Shown in pieces: positions 1 through 10,267 of a stretch of 64,000 bases of DNA (its first letter is position 1; every line of letters begins with the position of its first letter). This stretch comes from Zymoseptoria tritici IPO323. Taxonomy: Eukaryota; Ascomycota; Dothideomycetes; Mycosphaerellales; Mycosphaerellaceae. The position numbers and the translations under genes were made by a program. The DNA lies in the NCBI RefSeq assembly GCF_000219625.1, contig NC_018208.1:186001-250000 (forward strand), read 5' to 3'. The notes below the pieces were generated by a model. That model was not told the origin of the DNA. It searched no databases and saw nothing but the letters and a program-made list of their open reading frames with translations.

Positions 1-453
1 TTTCTGAGTTGTTACCACGTCTTCATGCACAAACGTCGACGGAGTACACGACGTCCGTGTTTGGTAATGAAATGGCAATGATCGATCTTGGCAAGTTTTG
101 GATATTCCTTCAGTCACCGTTGCACAGAAATGCTAGGTGCTGTACACACATATGCCGGGTGCAGGGGAGGGGGGGAATGAGGAAGGATGGTTGTGGAAAA
201 GGAGGAATGCTCTCAGGGTGGGGAGTGTTGTCGAAACTGGTATCAGTCCCTCAAGACCGAGACAGAGGTGGGTGTTTGCGAAGTGGCAGATCAGGCCTGC
301 ATTTCAGCTATCCTCACGAGAACGCCGCTCGAAAAGCAAGTGCATCGTCCGAATGTCGTGTTGCGCCACCGCCGTGGCAGGAGTCCGTGATAAAGCCGTC
401 GAGTAAATCCACCCGCTCAATGCTCCAGATCTTTTTCTTGACCATCATCTCGC
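1..453. other. intergenic, no supported gene
   Basis: This stretch lies downstream of the RPL29 stop codon and presumably holds its 3' UTR. Open frames here overlap each other in several frames and none shows family similarity or convincing splice structure. I see no tRNA or repeat. Confidence 0.5.
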
Positions 454-874
454 CTATGCCGCATCACGCTTGCCCTCCTTGACCTCCTTCTGTACAGTTG
501 TTAGTCTTCAGCTCGTCATTGCGCGTCGTATCGTGTTGGACATACGAGTGCCTTCATTGTTCCATGAAGCGCATGTCTGTGGTTTCGTCGGAACTTGGGG
601 TCGGTTCCTTTGAGCGACGGGTATCTGTTGGTCTTTGGCTTCTTGATACTGCGTGAACATCTCCGTCAGCTGTCGTCCTCCAACGCATTCTCTTCCTCCA
701 TGTATGCCATGCTCATAGTTATGTCGGGTGGAAAGGTCGAGGAAATCGTTTCGGAGGATTCGTACCCGTTCTTGTGGTTCTTCTTCGACTGGTTGTGCTG
801 CGACGAGTTCTTGGATTCTGTAGATGATTAGCACAGCTAGCAAGAATTCCTGCTAGAGTCGACATACTGGCCAT
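454..874 (-). CDS. RPL29: 60S ribosomal protein L29 (eL29)
   Basis: This is a small basic protein of the large ribosomal subunit, acting in cytosolic translation. The model is complement(join(454..489,546..648,766..817,868..874)), giving 65 aa. The first exon is only 7 nt (ATGGCCA). Its intron has a GTATGT donor, a GCTAATC branch site and a CTACAG acceptor. The spliced N-terminus reads MAKSKNSSQHNQSKKNHKNG, followed by GIKKPK and a KGTDPKFRRNHRHA segment, all diagnostic of eL29. The last exon encodes KEVKEGKRDAA and the stop. All phases close and all introns are GT-AG. The length matches the family. Because of the tiny first exon, an automated caller may miss the start or the whole gene. Aconitase lies upstream on the same strand with its own promoter. 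Confidence 0.93.
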
Positions 875-1330
875 TGCGACGGTTGTGATGCGTGACTTGG
901 GTTGCGAAGAAGTCAGATGTGTCGTGGTGCAAGCCGATGGAGCGAAGTCCACAATGCCAAGCAACCGAATTCTGCAGCAGCGAAGGCGTTCCTTCCAGTC
1001 CGCCAGAGAATCACGTGACGTGCGCGAAATGTGAAAGCGTCCCTGTCTCGTCGAAGAATGTATTGCACTGACACTCACCAGGCAATCACCCAAATCGAAA
1101 TCTATCATTTCTTGAAGCTCAAAATCATGTAATACATCAGTCTGCTCCAGACTACCCTATCCTTCGCGCCGAACCATCGAATTCAATATGCACAATGCTC
1201 ATCCCTTACTCTGCTTCATCCCAGCAACAGTAACGAGACCAACTTCAGTCCACTTCCATCGTCGAACTATCGGAACACGCCCATCCTCTCCAACTTTCTC
1301 TCACACTCATCTCATGTCATCCCCACTCAT
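875..1330. other. intergenic: RPL29 promoter and aconitase 3' region
   Basis: About 450 bases separate the RPL29 start from the aconitase stop, both genes being on the minus strand. The stretch should hold the RPL29 promoter and the aconitase 3' UTR. Pyrimidine-rich runs occur around 1150-1320 on the plus strand. I see no ORF with family features. Confidence 0.5.
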
Positions 1331-4103
1331 TCAAGCCTTGCCAGCGGCCTTCTTCGCCATGGTGTTGAGCGCACTTCCGTTGTGGAACCACTCAATTTGA
1401 GGCTCGTTGAAGGTGTGGCTGAGCGGGATCTCAAACTCCTTGCCGCCGTTTGCTGGGTGCACCTTCATGGTAAGAGGCTTGCCAACGGCGAGTTCAGTGC
1501 ACATGAGGTCAATCTTATCATCGGGCTGGATCTTCTCGTAGTCGGCCTCGTTGGTGAAGGTCAATGGAAGCATACCCTGCTTCTTCAAGTTGGTCTCGTG
1601 GATACGGGCGAACGAACGGGTGATGATGGCAAGACCGCCAAGATGTCTTGGCTCGAGAGCGGCGTGTTCACGGGAAGAGCCCTCACCGTAGTTCCAGTCT
1701 CCAATAACGACCCACTTGATGCCCTTCTTCTTGTAGTCACGGGCAGTAGCTGGGACAGCGTCGACGTCACCAGTCTCCTGGTTCTTGACCTTGTTGGCCT
1801 CGCCGTTGGCAATGTTGATGGCACCGATGAGCATGTTGTTCGAGATGTTGTCCAAGTGACCGCGGTACTTCAACCAAGGGCCAGCCATAGAGATGTGGTC
1901 GGTAGTGGTCTTGCCCTGGCACTTGATCAGGATTGGCATGTTTAGGGCGTCCTTGCCGTCCCAAGCCTCAAACGGCTCGAGAATCTGGAGACGGTCCGAG
2001 GTTGGAGAGACAGCGACAGAGACAGAGGAGCGGTCGGCGGGAGGAGCCTGGTAGGTGTCCTGACCTGGGTCATATCCGTTGGCGGGCAGACCATCACCGG
2101 TGGGCTCCTTGAGCTTGAAGTCCTTGCCATCCTTATCTTTCAGAGTGTCGGTGAGAGGGTTGAATGTGAGGTCTCCAGCGAGGGTCATGGCGACGACGAT
2201 ATCGGGAGAGGCGACGAAAGAGTGGGTGGCGGGGTTGGCATCGTTACGTCCAGTGAAGTTGCGGTTGTACGAGCAGATGATCGAGTTGGCCTCGCCCTTC
2301 TTGACATCGCGGCGGTCCCACTGGCCTGATGGATTGTTAGCTTTCTGTCAATCGTCGACGGATTCATTGCCAGATGACGTACCGATACATGGGCCACAGG
2401 CATTGGCGAGAACCAGACCTCCGAAAGACTCGAGGGTGTTGAGGATGTTGTCACGCTCAATGGTAGCTCTGATCTGCTCGGAACCAGGGGTGACGGTGAA
2501 AAGAGCCTTGGCCTTTATACCGTGGTCGAGAGCGTCCTGGGCGATGGATGCAGCGCGGGACATGTCCTCGTATGAAGAGTTGGTGCATGATCCGATAAGG
2601 CCGACCTTCAGCTCCTGCGGCCACTTGTTCTCCTTGACGGCCTCGGCGAACTTGCTGATGGGTGTCGCAAGATCGGGTGTGAACGGTCCGTTGATGTGTG
2701 GCTCCAACTCGCTGAGATTGATCTCGATGAGCTCGTCGTACTCGGCACCCTCGTCCTCGCGGAGCTCGGCGGCGTATCCACGGGCGAAGTCACCGATGTG
2801 CTGGCGCTTGGTAGCGGCGAGATACTACACAAGAATTAGCGATGAACCGGACGCAGAAGGGACGGGAATAAAAACGAACATCGAACATGCGGTCATTGAA
2901 TGGGAAGAGCGAGGTGGTTGCACCGATCTCGGCACTGTTTGAAGAAGTCAGTAAACATTTCCCGAATGTGAGAAATCGGCGCGCTGCCTCCGTAGCTCCA
3001 CGCAAACCGAACTGCGCAATTTGCACCTCAAGGGCTTGGTGTGTGCAGTCCGAGCAGGAGAACGGAAGTAGCTGTAGTCCAACTCACCCCATGTTGCAGA
3101 TAGTAGCCATGCCAGTGCAGGAGATGCCGTTGGTACCTGGTCCGTGGTACTCGACGATAGAGCCAGTGCCTCCCTTGACGGTGAGAATTCCAGCGACCTT
3201 GCAGATAATGTCTATTCCAAAGTCAGCCTTGGGACCTCCGCGTCAACAAATTGCATTGCATACCCTTTGGAGTGGTCCAGCCGCTCATCTTGCCGGTGAG
3301 CCTGACACCAAGAACCTTAGGAGCCTTGACCTCCCAAGGAAGGTTGGCCATGACATCGACAGCATCGGCACCACCAACACCCACTGCAGCCATACCAAGA
3401 CCACCAGCGTTGGGAGTGTGCGAATCGGTACCGATCATGAGACCACCGGGGAAGGCGTAGTTCTCAAGCACGATCTGGTGGATGATACCAGAGCCTGGCT
3501 TCCAGAAACCAATGTTGTACTTGGCGCACGAAGTGCTCAAGAAGTCGTAGACCTCCTTGTTGATGTCGTATGCCCTCGCCAAATCCTTCTCGTTTCCGAC
3601 CTGCGCCTCAATCAAATGATCGCAGTGCACAGTCGAAGGCGTTGCCACGGCGTCCATGCCGGCGCTCATGAATTGGAGGATGGCCATCTGAGCGGTGGCA
3701 TCTTGGCAGGCAACACGATCGGGTCGCAGCTTGAGGTAGCTCTTGCCACGCACGAGCTCCTGGTTGTGAGGGTCGTCCAAGTGAGAGTAGAGGATCTTCT
3801 CGGCGTAGGTGAGAGGCTTGTTCAGGCGTTTCCGCACAATGTTCAAGGTCTCGTTCATGCCGGCGTAGTTGATGTAGTGGCCCTTTTCCCAGTTGGTCAT
3901 TTCGACCTTCTTCGTGAGGGCGGAGTCATTGACGGTAGCAAAGGACCGCTGTCCCAAACGGGGCTATCGAGGAAGCATTCGTCAGTATATGTCGCTGGCG
4001 ATAATGATTGCGGACACCAGACACCCCGCGGCAAGGGTGCTCCAGCTATCGATATGGAGGAGATACATACCAGCTGGCGGGCTGCGACTCTGGCGGACAG
4101 CAT
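1331..4103 (-). CDS. ACO1: aconitate hydratase, mitochondrial
   Basis: The enzyme isomerises citrate to isocitrate in the TCA cycle in the mitochondrial matrix, using a 4Fe-4S cluster. The model is complement(join(1331..2325,2383..2824,2880..2934,3088..3211,3264..3963,4071..4103)), 782 aa, the usual length. The 11-codon first exon ([11 protein letters not shown]) continues into an Arg-rich, Ser-containing leader that looks like a mitochondrial presequence. Core motifs visible are [45 protein letters not shown] and ACGPCIGQWDRRD; the last two carry the three cluster cysteines. The C-terminal swivel domain has [16 protein letters not shown]. One intron (2935-3087) is 153 nt, much longer than its neighbours. 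It is transcribed away from BUD20. Confidence 0.96.
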
Positions 4104-4539
4104 CCTGACGATCGTCTCGGTGCTGTGACTGGTATATATGAGTTCAGTGAGAACACTTGCAGGTCCAACAATAGGCCTGAAGCATGAATTGTGGTGGTCG
4201 GGAGCGGAGAGGTGAGGCGCAAAAGAAAGAACGTCTCCGAATCGCAAGCGGAAACAGAGCTTGCAAGCAACAGTGAACGGCGGGTCACCGGCTATGAGTG
4301 CTAAGTAAGCCAATGCATTGCGCGCGGTGATTGGCAGCTTGTTCCTCGGTAGCAACCACGGGCTGGGCAATCTGGCCTGCAGACTACGAAGATTTTCCTA
4401 GCGCGGCTCGTGATACCGATATCGCCCGCGTTTTTGGGCAGACAATTTCCTGCCCAGTGACTTGGAAGCGCATACGGTGCACGAGACCTCATCAAACATC
4501 CGCGGAACTCCAATATCCGCTCGTGCATACACTGCCACC
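4104..4539. promoter_or_regulatory. divergent promoter region, ACO1 / BUD20
   Basis: These 436 bases separate the aconitase start (minus strand) from the BUD20 start (plus strand). A TATATAT run lies at 4133-4139, about 30 nt from the aconitase ATG. That is close for a TATA box, so it may simply be 5' UTR. No other element is clear. Confidence 0.5.
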
Positions 4540-4905
4540 ATGCCGGCCATTCGCGGACCCAAGAGCAAGTCGAAGACGAGACGACACACTCGTGACCTCG
4601 ATCAGGTCCACGCCGACACCCAATCGCAAAAGCACCTCCAGCAGTACAAGGACACAAAAGCTCCGGAGGATCTTCCAGGTTTCGGACAATTCTACTGCAC
4701 TGAATGCGCAAAATGGTTCGAGTCGGAGCTGAACTACGGCAAGCACATCAAGGGAAAGCCGCACAAGAAGCGTGTGAAGCAGATGAAGGAAGAACCGTAC
4801 AGTCAGAAGGAGGCTGAAGCTGCGGTGGGCTTGACGACGGACAACGGCAGGAGAGCAGTGGAGACAGACATGATCGATGCGTCGGACAATGAAGACGTGC
4901 GATGA
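4540..4905 (+). CDS. BUD20: Bud20-type C2H2 zinc-finger protein
   Basis: Bud20 family proteins are shuttling factors that bind pre-60S ribosomal particles and help export them from the nucleus. This single-exon gene encodes 121 aa. The N-terminus is very basic (MPAIRGPKSKSKTRRHTRDL). The C2H2 finger sits near residues 52-74: FYCTECAKWF supplies the Cys pair and GKHIKGKPHKKR the His pair. The acidic C-terminal tail ends in DNEDVR. The frame stays open upstream, but the ATG at 4540 gives the family N-terminus and an ACC-ATG-G start context. Length and layout match fungal homologues. Its presence near RPL29 is probably coincidental. Confidence 0.93.
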   Translation: MPAIRGPKSKSKTRRHTRDLDQVHADTQSQKHLQQYKDTKAPEDLPGFGQFYCTECAKWFESELNYGKHIKGKPHKKRVKQMKEEPYSQKEAEAAVGLTTDNGRRAVETDMIDASDNEDVR

Positions 4906-5704
4906 ACATTGCTCGCAGACTTTTCGGGACTGAAGTTACAGCATCCACATGACACACACGGATATGGGACAATTCGCATCGCAAAGAGGTGTGGTCCCAC
5001 TGGGAATCACTGCATAATGAGGCGGCCCATATGTCGCTCATTCTATGAGGGCATCATTCTATGCGCAGACTCGAAGCGCTTGACACTTTTTGAACGACGC
5101 CAAGACTTGAAACTTCACATGAAAGTCGGATGAGCTTCAGCCGCCCATCCGACTTCGGAAGCGAAAGCGGACTTCCACCCTGGCACGCTGCTCACCACAC
5201 CCCCAGGAGGATTTTCTCGATCGGAGACATCGGCGCCACGGACGAAGCGCGATGAACATTGTCTGGTCCGGCACCCCAGACTTTCGTTGATGATACACGT
5301 CTTGAAGGAAGCGAACCATACATCGACGACGAGTTCCTACGGTGCCTCCAGACCCATAACCATATCAATGTATCACAGTGGACGCATTGAGAGCTTCAAG
5401 CATTCGACTCTCTTTTGTCTATTGGCCTGGTATCATACAATTCCGGTGCAAATTTTACTACCCATGTCCTGTCTTACACCCTCGATTCACACTCAGGCTC
5501 TGTCGGGGTGCAAGAATGGAGTGCTCGTCGCACAAATCTTCTTCGCTGGCAACGCTGCTGTATCCTGGTTGTTTTCGCCATCACGCTTACGCTTGTCATT
5601 TTGCTCGCCTTGTAAGCGTTTGACCAAAGCCTTCAACTCCCGGAGCTTCCTCTAAAAGCTGCCCACGCGATCCTGCTCGATCCCTCGCTTTTCGTTTCCT
5701 TTTC
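4906..5704. other. intergenic, no supported gene
   Basis: About 800 bases lie between two convergent genes (BUD20 and the first coiled-coil gene). The overlapping plus-strand frames at 5287-5655 are in mutually shifted frames, lack signatures and show no clear splice sites. Presumably 3' UTRs and spacer. Confidence 0.5.
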
Positions 5705-6736
5705 TTACTGTCTCCTGCTCGGCTGCATGTTTGCCTTCCATCGCTCGACCTCTGCCAGCTGCTTCCCCATCTCCTCCGAAAGCTCCTTGCATACAATGCC
5801 GTGGTCCAACTTCTCCTGCTCGCGTTGTGAGGATAGGAGGCCACAGTCGTTCTCCAGCTGCGCGATCTGGCCCTGAAGTTCTAGATTGGTCAACTCGAGC
5901 TTCGCCGTGGACTCTTTGTTCGATGCAAGAATACGCTTCAGTAAGGCGATAGTCAACGAAGCCTCTTTTTGCCCCTCGGCACGATCCACAGCCTCCTGCA
6001 CGAGGGCAGCATTCGTAACGGAGCCCTCTGTCAGCCTCTCATCGGCCAATGTCACTTTGCTTCGCAATGCCTCGATCTCCAAGCACTGGGCCTCGTTGAA
6101 CTTTTCGGAGACACGAAGGTCATCCTCCAAACCAGCAATGGCCTCGTCCTTCATCTGCGCGCTCTCCTTGGCCACCTTGACCACCCCGGCAAGCTCAGTT
6201 TCGCGCTTGCACAATGCAGAGATCTCGAAGCTGTATTCACTTCTGACGAGCGCAATGTCTGCTTCATGCTCCTCTGCGTCCTCCGTGGCGCGGCGGACAA
6301 CTTCATCGAAACGTTGGCGACACTCCTTCTCGAGAACGTCCTTCCGCAATTGCATGGCGACCATCTCAGCCGCGCGATTGTCAAGATCAAGTTTCAGCTG
6401 ATCGATCTCCTTTTCAAATTTCAATCTCAGTTCCCGATTTTCTGCATTCTGCTTTTCTGCCTCCTTCAGCAGGTCCCTGAGTCTCAAATTGGTAATTCCA
6501 AGGTTGTAGATCTCAATGTCTTGATTGGCACTCCGCTTTTTCACCTGGTTCAATTGCTCTCTGTGTGTGCTTTCGACCTCAGCGAATTGCCGTTGAGCAG
6601 CCATTGCGCACGCATCGCCAATTAATCGACATCTCTGGTCTATGCTGGGGTCGGTCTGCTGAGGCGTAGCAGAATTAGGAGAGTCGATACTGGATCTTGG
6701 TGATGGTGGCAAGTCATATTGGCAGCAGATCTCCAT
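5705..6736 (-). CDS. coiled-coil protein, tandem paralogue A
   Basis: I do not recognise a family. The ATG at 6736 gives 343 aa (MEICCQYDLPPSPRSS...). The frame stays open upstream to 6844, but only with a TTG codon, so a short 5' exon is possible. Residues 1-40 are Ser/Pro-rich. Most of the rest is a predicted long coiled coil, with charged heptad-like runs such as LKEAEKQNAENRELRLKFEK and repeated E/Q/L/K-rich segments to the C-terminus. No signal peptide or membrane segment is seen. It is a tandem duplicate of the gene at 7558-9120: the two share an N-terminal Pro/Ser segment and a homologous 5' flank, while the coiled-coil bodies have diverged. A structural or scaffold role is only a guess. 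Confidence 0.6.
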   Translation of the reverse strand: MEICCQYDLPPSPRSSIDSPNSATPQQTDPSIDQRCRLIGDACAMAAQRQFAEVESTHREQLNQVKKRSANQDIEIYNLGITNLRLRDLLKEAEKQNAENRELRLKFEKEIDQLKLDLDNRAAEMVAMQLRKDVLEKECRQRFDEVVRRATEDAEEHEADIALVRSEYSFEISALCKRETELAGVVKVAKESAQMKDEAIAGLEDDLRVSEKFNEAQCLEIEALRSKVTLADERLTEGSVTNAALVQEAVDRAEGQKEASLTIALLKRILASNKESTAKLELTNLELQGQIAQLENDCGLLSSQREQEKLDHGIVCKELSEEMGKQLAEVERWKANMQPSRRQ

Positions 6737-7557
6737 GTCGTTTGCAGAAGCGAACTCAGTCCGTTGGCGAGAGTATCTCCTGCTGTGGTGTACTGAATGT
6801 GCTGATACGGATGCAGGTGGGAGCTGGAGACTCTCCTTCCTCAAGCACGAGCTATGGTCATGTCCTCACCGCTATTCGTCCACAATTTTTCGCAGAGACG
6901 GAGATAGGAGGTTTGGCTGCTGCGAAGCTCGTTTCAACTTCATGTCGGTATCCGTAGCAAGCGCCGCACCTTGCCGATTTGCCAACTAATCAGTCCTTTG
7001 TTACAGGGAAGATTGGAGGCGTCCGACCACATACTGGAAGACTCTGTGTCATGTCCCGGTCCATTGAGCGATCTGCCGATGAGAAAGAAGATTTCCTCGC
7101 TCGGAGGTGGGCGCCACGAAGTCTCTCACCAGCGATGGAAGCTGATGAATGGCCGGCTGTTCAGAAACATGGAGCAGGAAGGGCTGTCTTCTGCCAGCGC
7201 CGATCGCGATGTCTGTGTGGACAACAGCGTCTGATGATGTCTTCAGGAGAGAGCTGTGGGAATAGCAGTCTACTACGTGGATGGATTGGAAAGCACTCGA
7301 CAAGTCAAGTTGTCTCTCACTGGCACTGACACGAACTGTTCTTTTGGCTCTGCAATTCCTGACTACCTCACAACATGCAAAGCCTTGCGTCTTGCTGTTA
7401 CACTAGCGACCGCCGGTCAAGTGCGCATTTCTATATATCCGTTCTCTGCTCAAAGTGCACTGCACGACTTGCACCTCAGTGGCTGGACCGTGCAATGAGA
7501 GCAAGACCACGGAGGCGACGCTGTCTACAAGTGTCCCTCCTGCGCAAGAGCTCTTCC
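6737..7557. other. intergenic between tandem paralogues; promoter of paralogue A
   Basis: This 820-base stretch includes the 5' flank of paralogue A. Bases 6927-7053 align without gaps to 9175-9301 upstream of paralogue B. Beyond about 7060 the similarity fades. I see no other gene. Confidence 0.55.
6927..7053 (-). repeat. duplicated 5' flank, copy A
   Basis: This 127-base block is one copy of a duplicated upstream segment; the other copy is at 9175-9301. Shared strings include GCTCGTTTC, GGTATCCGT, GCCGCACC and ACTGGAAGACT, spaced identically in both copies. It marks the tandem duplication that produced the two coiled-coil genes. Confidence 0.75.
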
Positions 7558-9120
7558 TCAGCGACGAAAACCTCTGTTCCACCCTCTTGCCCGGTTAGGT
7601 CCTCGTGGAACACCACCCCTCCCGCCGCGATACGAGCTACCCTGCGGAACAGGATCCGCGCGCTGCCGCTTCGCCGGCGGTGCCGCCTCATCGTGGTCTT
7701 GTACAGTCCCGTCGGTCGGAGCTGTCACCATGCCGCGGTGGACCCCGGCACCAGGAGTGTGAATTGCAGTGGCAAGCCCTCTGATGCGTTCATTCTCAGC
7801 CCTCTCTCGCTTGAGTTTGCCGCACAATATCGTGATGTCCTTATCCTTTGCGGCAGTGGACAGGTCGGCCTGAGCTTGCTGCTCCTTTGCTTTGGCTGTG
7901 AGATGAGCCACTTGTTTCTGCTCCGCCTCTCGCTTCTGCTCAGCGTCAGCACACTGGGCTTTGAGGTCCTTCATCTGCGCGAGCAAACTCTTCATTTCAC
8001 GTTCTCGTGCTTCCTCCTCCTGCAGGAATTTGGCGGCCTGGGTTTCGCCGCATTGTCGCAGCTCATCGATCTCTTCCTGGAGCTGTCGATTGGCTTCCTC
8101 CACTTCCTTGATGGGCTTGTGTGTGTCGATCTCGTGCTGCAGTTTCGCAATCCTCAAGGCGTCCTCCTCCTCGCGTCTAGTATGGCCAGCAATGTCCTCC
8201 ATGAGCGTATCGTTTGTGTCGTAGGATTCTTTGAGTGCTCGACTACCAATTGTCTCTTCATTTCGCAAATCGACGTTGGCGGTATTCAAGGCTTCGTTCT
8301 GTTTTCGAAGCGTGCGGCATTGGTCGCTGAGATCTGAGATGGTTCCTTTCTGACTTGTGATTGTCTCCTTGAAATCCGCTGCGGCCTCATTAAGACCATC
8401 GCAGCGCTCCGATACTAAGGCGAGCTGTTCATTTGCGGCCTTGCTTTGCGCCCTTTCCAACGTGAGATCGGCCTCCAACTTGTCCTTTTCCTCCTGGAGG
8501 AAAATGAGGCGCTCTTCCTGACGGTCGAGATCATCTTGCTGCTGATCATTCCTCAATCGCAGCTCGGCATTCGCCTCTCCATATTCGGCCTCTTGTGCCC
8601 TGGAGCCAGTGAGCTCATCCACGAGTTGTTGATGCCGCGGTGCCGCCTCTTCCAGAAATCTGGACAGCTGTTGCTTTTCGAGGCCCGCTTGGTCCAGTGA
8701 TCTTGAAAGCTCTTGCTTTTCGGCAACCAGTTGAAATATGTCTTTGCCTCGGTTCTCGCACAGCTGTTGGGCATGTCCGAAAAGCCATACGGTCTTGTGA
8801 TCAAGAGCTGCGCGCTCTTTCATCAGCTGGTTGACATCGCTCGCGATGTTTTGAAAGCCCATGTCCCGGATCTGCTCGTAATGCTGGGGCAAGGCCGAGC
8901 TAGGAGAGAAAGCTATGGAATCTGGTGATAGCGGTAAGCCATGAGGATGGATTCCCTCTGCGACTCGCTCCATGATCGGCACGAGGTGTCCTTGTGATCT
9001 TTCGGCCGAGACGTCGGAACAATTGCCCTGGAGACGATTGAGGAGGTGACGATGTCGACCAAGATCCAACCCACTAAGGAGAAGACCGCTTGGGTTAGAG
9101 GATGCGTACCTTGGAGACAT
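7558..9120 (-). CDS. coiled-coil protein with C-terminal RGG-like tail, tandem paralogue B
   Basis: This protein has no recognised family. It has 520 aa starting from the ATG at 9120. The N-terminal segment around GLPLSPDSIAFSPSSALPQH matches paralogue A (DLPPSPRSSIDSPNSATPQQ) at about half of positions. Residues of roughly 100-430 form a long predicted coiled coil rich in E, Q, K and L. Unlike paralogue A, the C-terminus carries a basic nuclear-localisation-like PPAKRQR and an arginine/glycine tail with RGGRGG and RGWNRGFRR, features often seen in RNA-associated proteins. A possible 36-nt in-frame intron (GTACGC...CTTAG) just after the start is probably too short to be real. Nuclear, RNA-linked function is inference. 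Confidence 0.6.
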   Translation of the reverse strand: MSPRYASSNPSGLLLSGLDLGRHRHLLNRLQGNCSDVSAERSQGHLVPIMERVAEGIHPHGLPLSPDSIAFSPSSALPQHYEQIRDMGFQNIASDVNQLMKERAALDHKTVWLFGHAQQLCENRGKDIFQLVAEKQELSRSLDQAGLEKQQLSRFLEEAAPRHQQLVDELTGSRAQEAEYGEANAELRLRNDQQQDDLDRQEERLIFLQEEKDKLEADLTLERAQSKAANEQLALVSERCDGLNEAAADFKETITSQKGTISDLSDQCRTLRKQNEALNTANVDLRNEETIGSRALKESYDTNDTLMEDIAGHTRREEEDALRIAKLQHEIDTHKPIKEVEEANRQLQEEIDELRQCGETQAAKFLQEEEAREREMKSLLAQMKDLKAQCADAEQKREAEQKQVAHLTAKAKEQQAQADLSTAAKDKDITILCGKLKRERAENERIRGLATAIHTPGAGVHRGMVTAPTDGTVQDHDEAAPPAKRQRADPVPQGSSYRGGRGGVPRGPNRARGWNRGFRR

Positions 9121-10267
9121 TCTTTGTTAGTAACATCAAGCAAGTTCCCGAATCAGGAGGTTGACTACTGCACTGCTCGTTTCGATTTTATGTAGGTATC
9201 CGTGGCAAACGCCGCACCTCGCCGGTCTGCCAGCTGAACATTGTTTTGTCGCAGAAAAGACAGGAGCATTACCACGGTGCACTGGAAGACTGTGCGCCAT
9301 GCATAGTCTGTTACTGACTCCGTCATGGGGTGAAAGGACCGCGGCTTGAGTTTGGTTTGATAACCAGGGTGAGAGTGAGGATCAAAAAGGGCAAAGTCGA
9401 CAAAATGTTGGCCGTCCAAACGACTCTGAGACATGTCGCACAGTCAACGTCGTCGATGGGATAGATGCAGTAGGGAGTGTGCGTGTACTGCCAACAACTT
9501 CAAGCGGTCAAGGAACGCGCAGCTCGTCATCGTTATTGGCAAGTGAGATTCAGCCACTCTGCGGCGAGGCCAAGCACCCATCGAGTTCTGCTTCAGAAAC
9601 ATCTTGTCGAACAAATCTGTGCTCTCCTACTCAAATTGCGCAGTCTCAGTCGATCAGATGGAAGTTGTGCGTTCTCATTCAAGACAGGCCATGGAGTGCA
9701 GTCGTCGAAACGGACATTGTAATTGAATATTGTTCGTTCACTCGTGCTCCTCGTACATGCATGGCCGGCTAGCACCACGACGGTCACAGTCATGCGCAGG
9801 GTGTCTTCATTGAGCCCCCTGAATAGCGAGATGCATCTGTTCGCATCGTCCGTGCATCCGTATGGTCTCATCCGTGCCATCCGAGTCTCGTCATGCCAGA
9901 CAGGTTCAATCAGTGCCAGCCGGGTCCTTGGCAAGAAGTCCGGCCTTTCCAAAACCCATCAGAACCAAATATGAATCGCGCTCCCTCCAACATCAGACTC
10001 CCAAGAAGCGTGTACTTAATGAAAGAAACGATCGCATTAATCGAGATTGAACTCTGTGCCAAAGGCTCAAGCATGACCCGAAGCACCAGCTGCATTCCCA
10101 ATCATAACGTGATATCGGCGGCTTGGAGCCTCATCGTCTCGTTGCCCATGAGAGGTAGTGGCCATCTCTTCGTCGAGAGCACCACAGTCGGAACAGCCAG
10201 CGTTGGAGTAGTCGCGGTCGTGTTGAGACTGAAATGGAAAACCGCAGCTCCAGCAATTGTGGTAGAT
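9121..10267. other. intergenic, no supported gene
   Basis: This is the 5' flank of paralogue B and beyond. Apart from the duplicated block at 9175-9301 I find no coding signature. The ORFs at 9479-9772 and 9593-9952 overlap on opposite strands and look like chance frames. Confidence 0.5.
9175..9301 (-). repeat. duplicated 5' flank, copy B
   Basis: This is the counterpart of 6927-7053, aligned without gaps over about 127 bases. On the gene strand both blocks contain an ATG followed six codons later by AGTCTTCCA (M-T-Q-S-L-P in A, M-A-H-S-L-P in B), which could be a conserved upstream exon or only conserved promoter sequence. Confidence 0.75.

Noticed and set aside
2079..4128. Long plus-strand frames (287 and 413 codons) opposite aconitase
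   Set aside because: They are antisense to a spliced gene with strong family motifs and result from its codon bias; no signature of their own.
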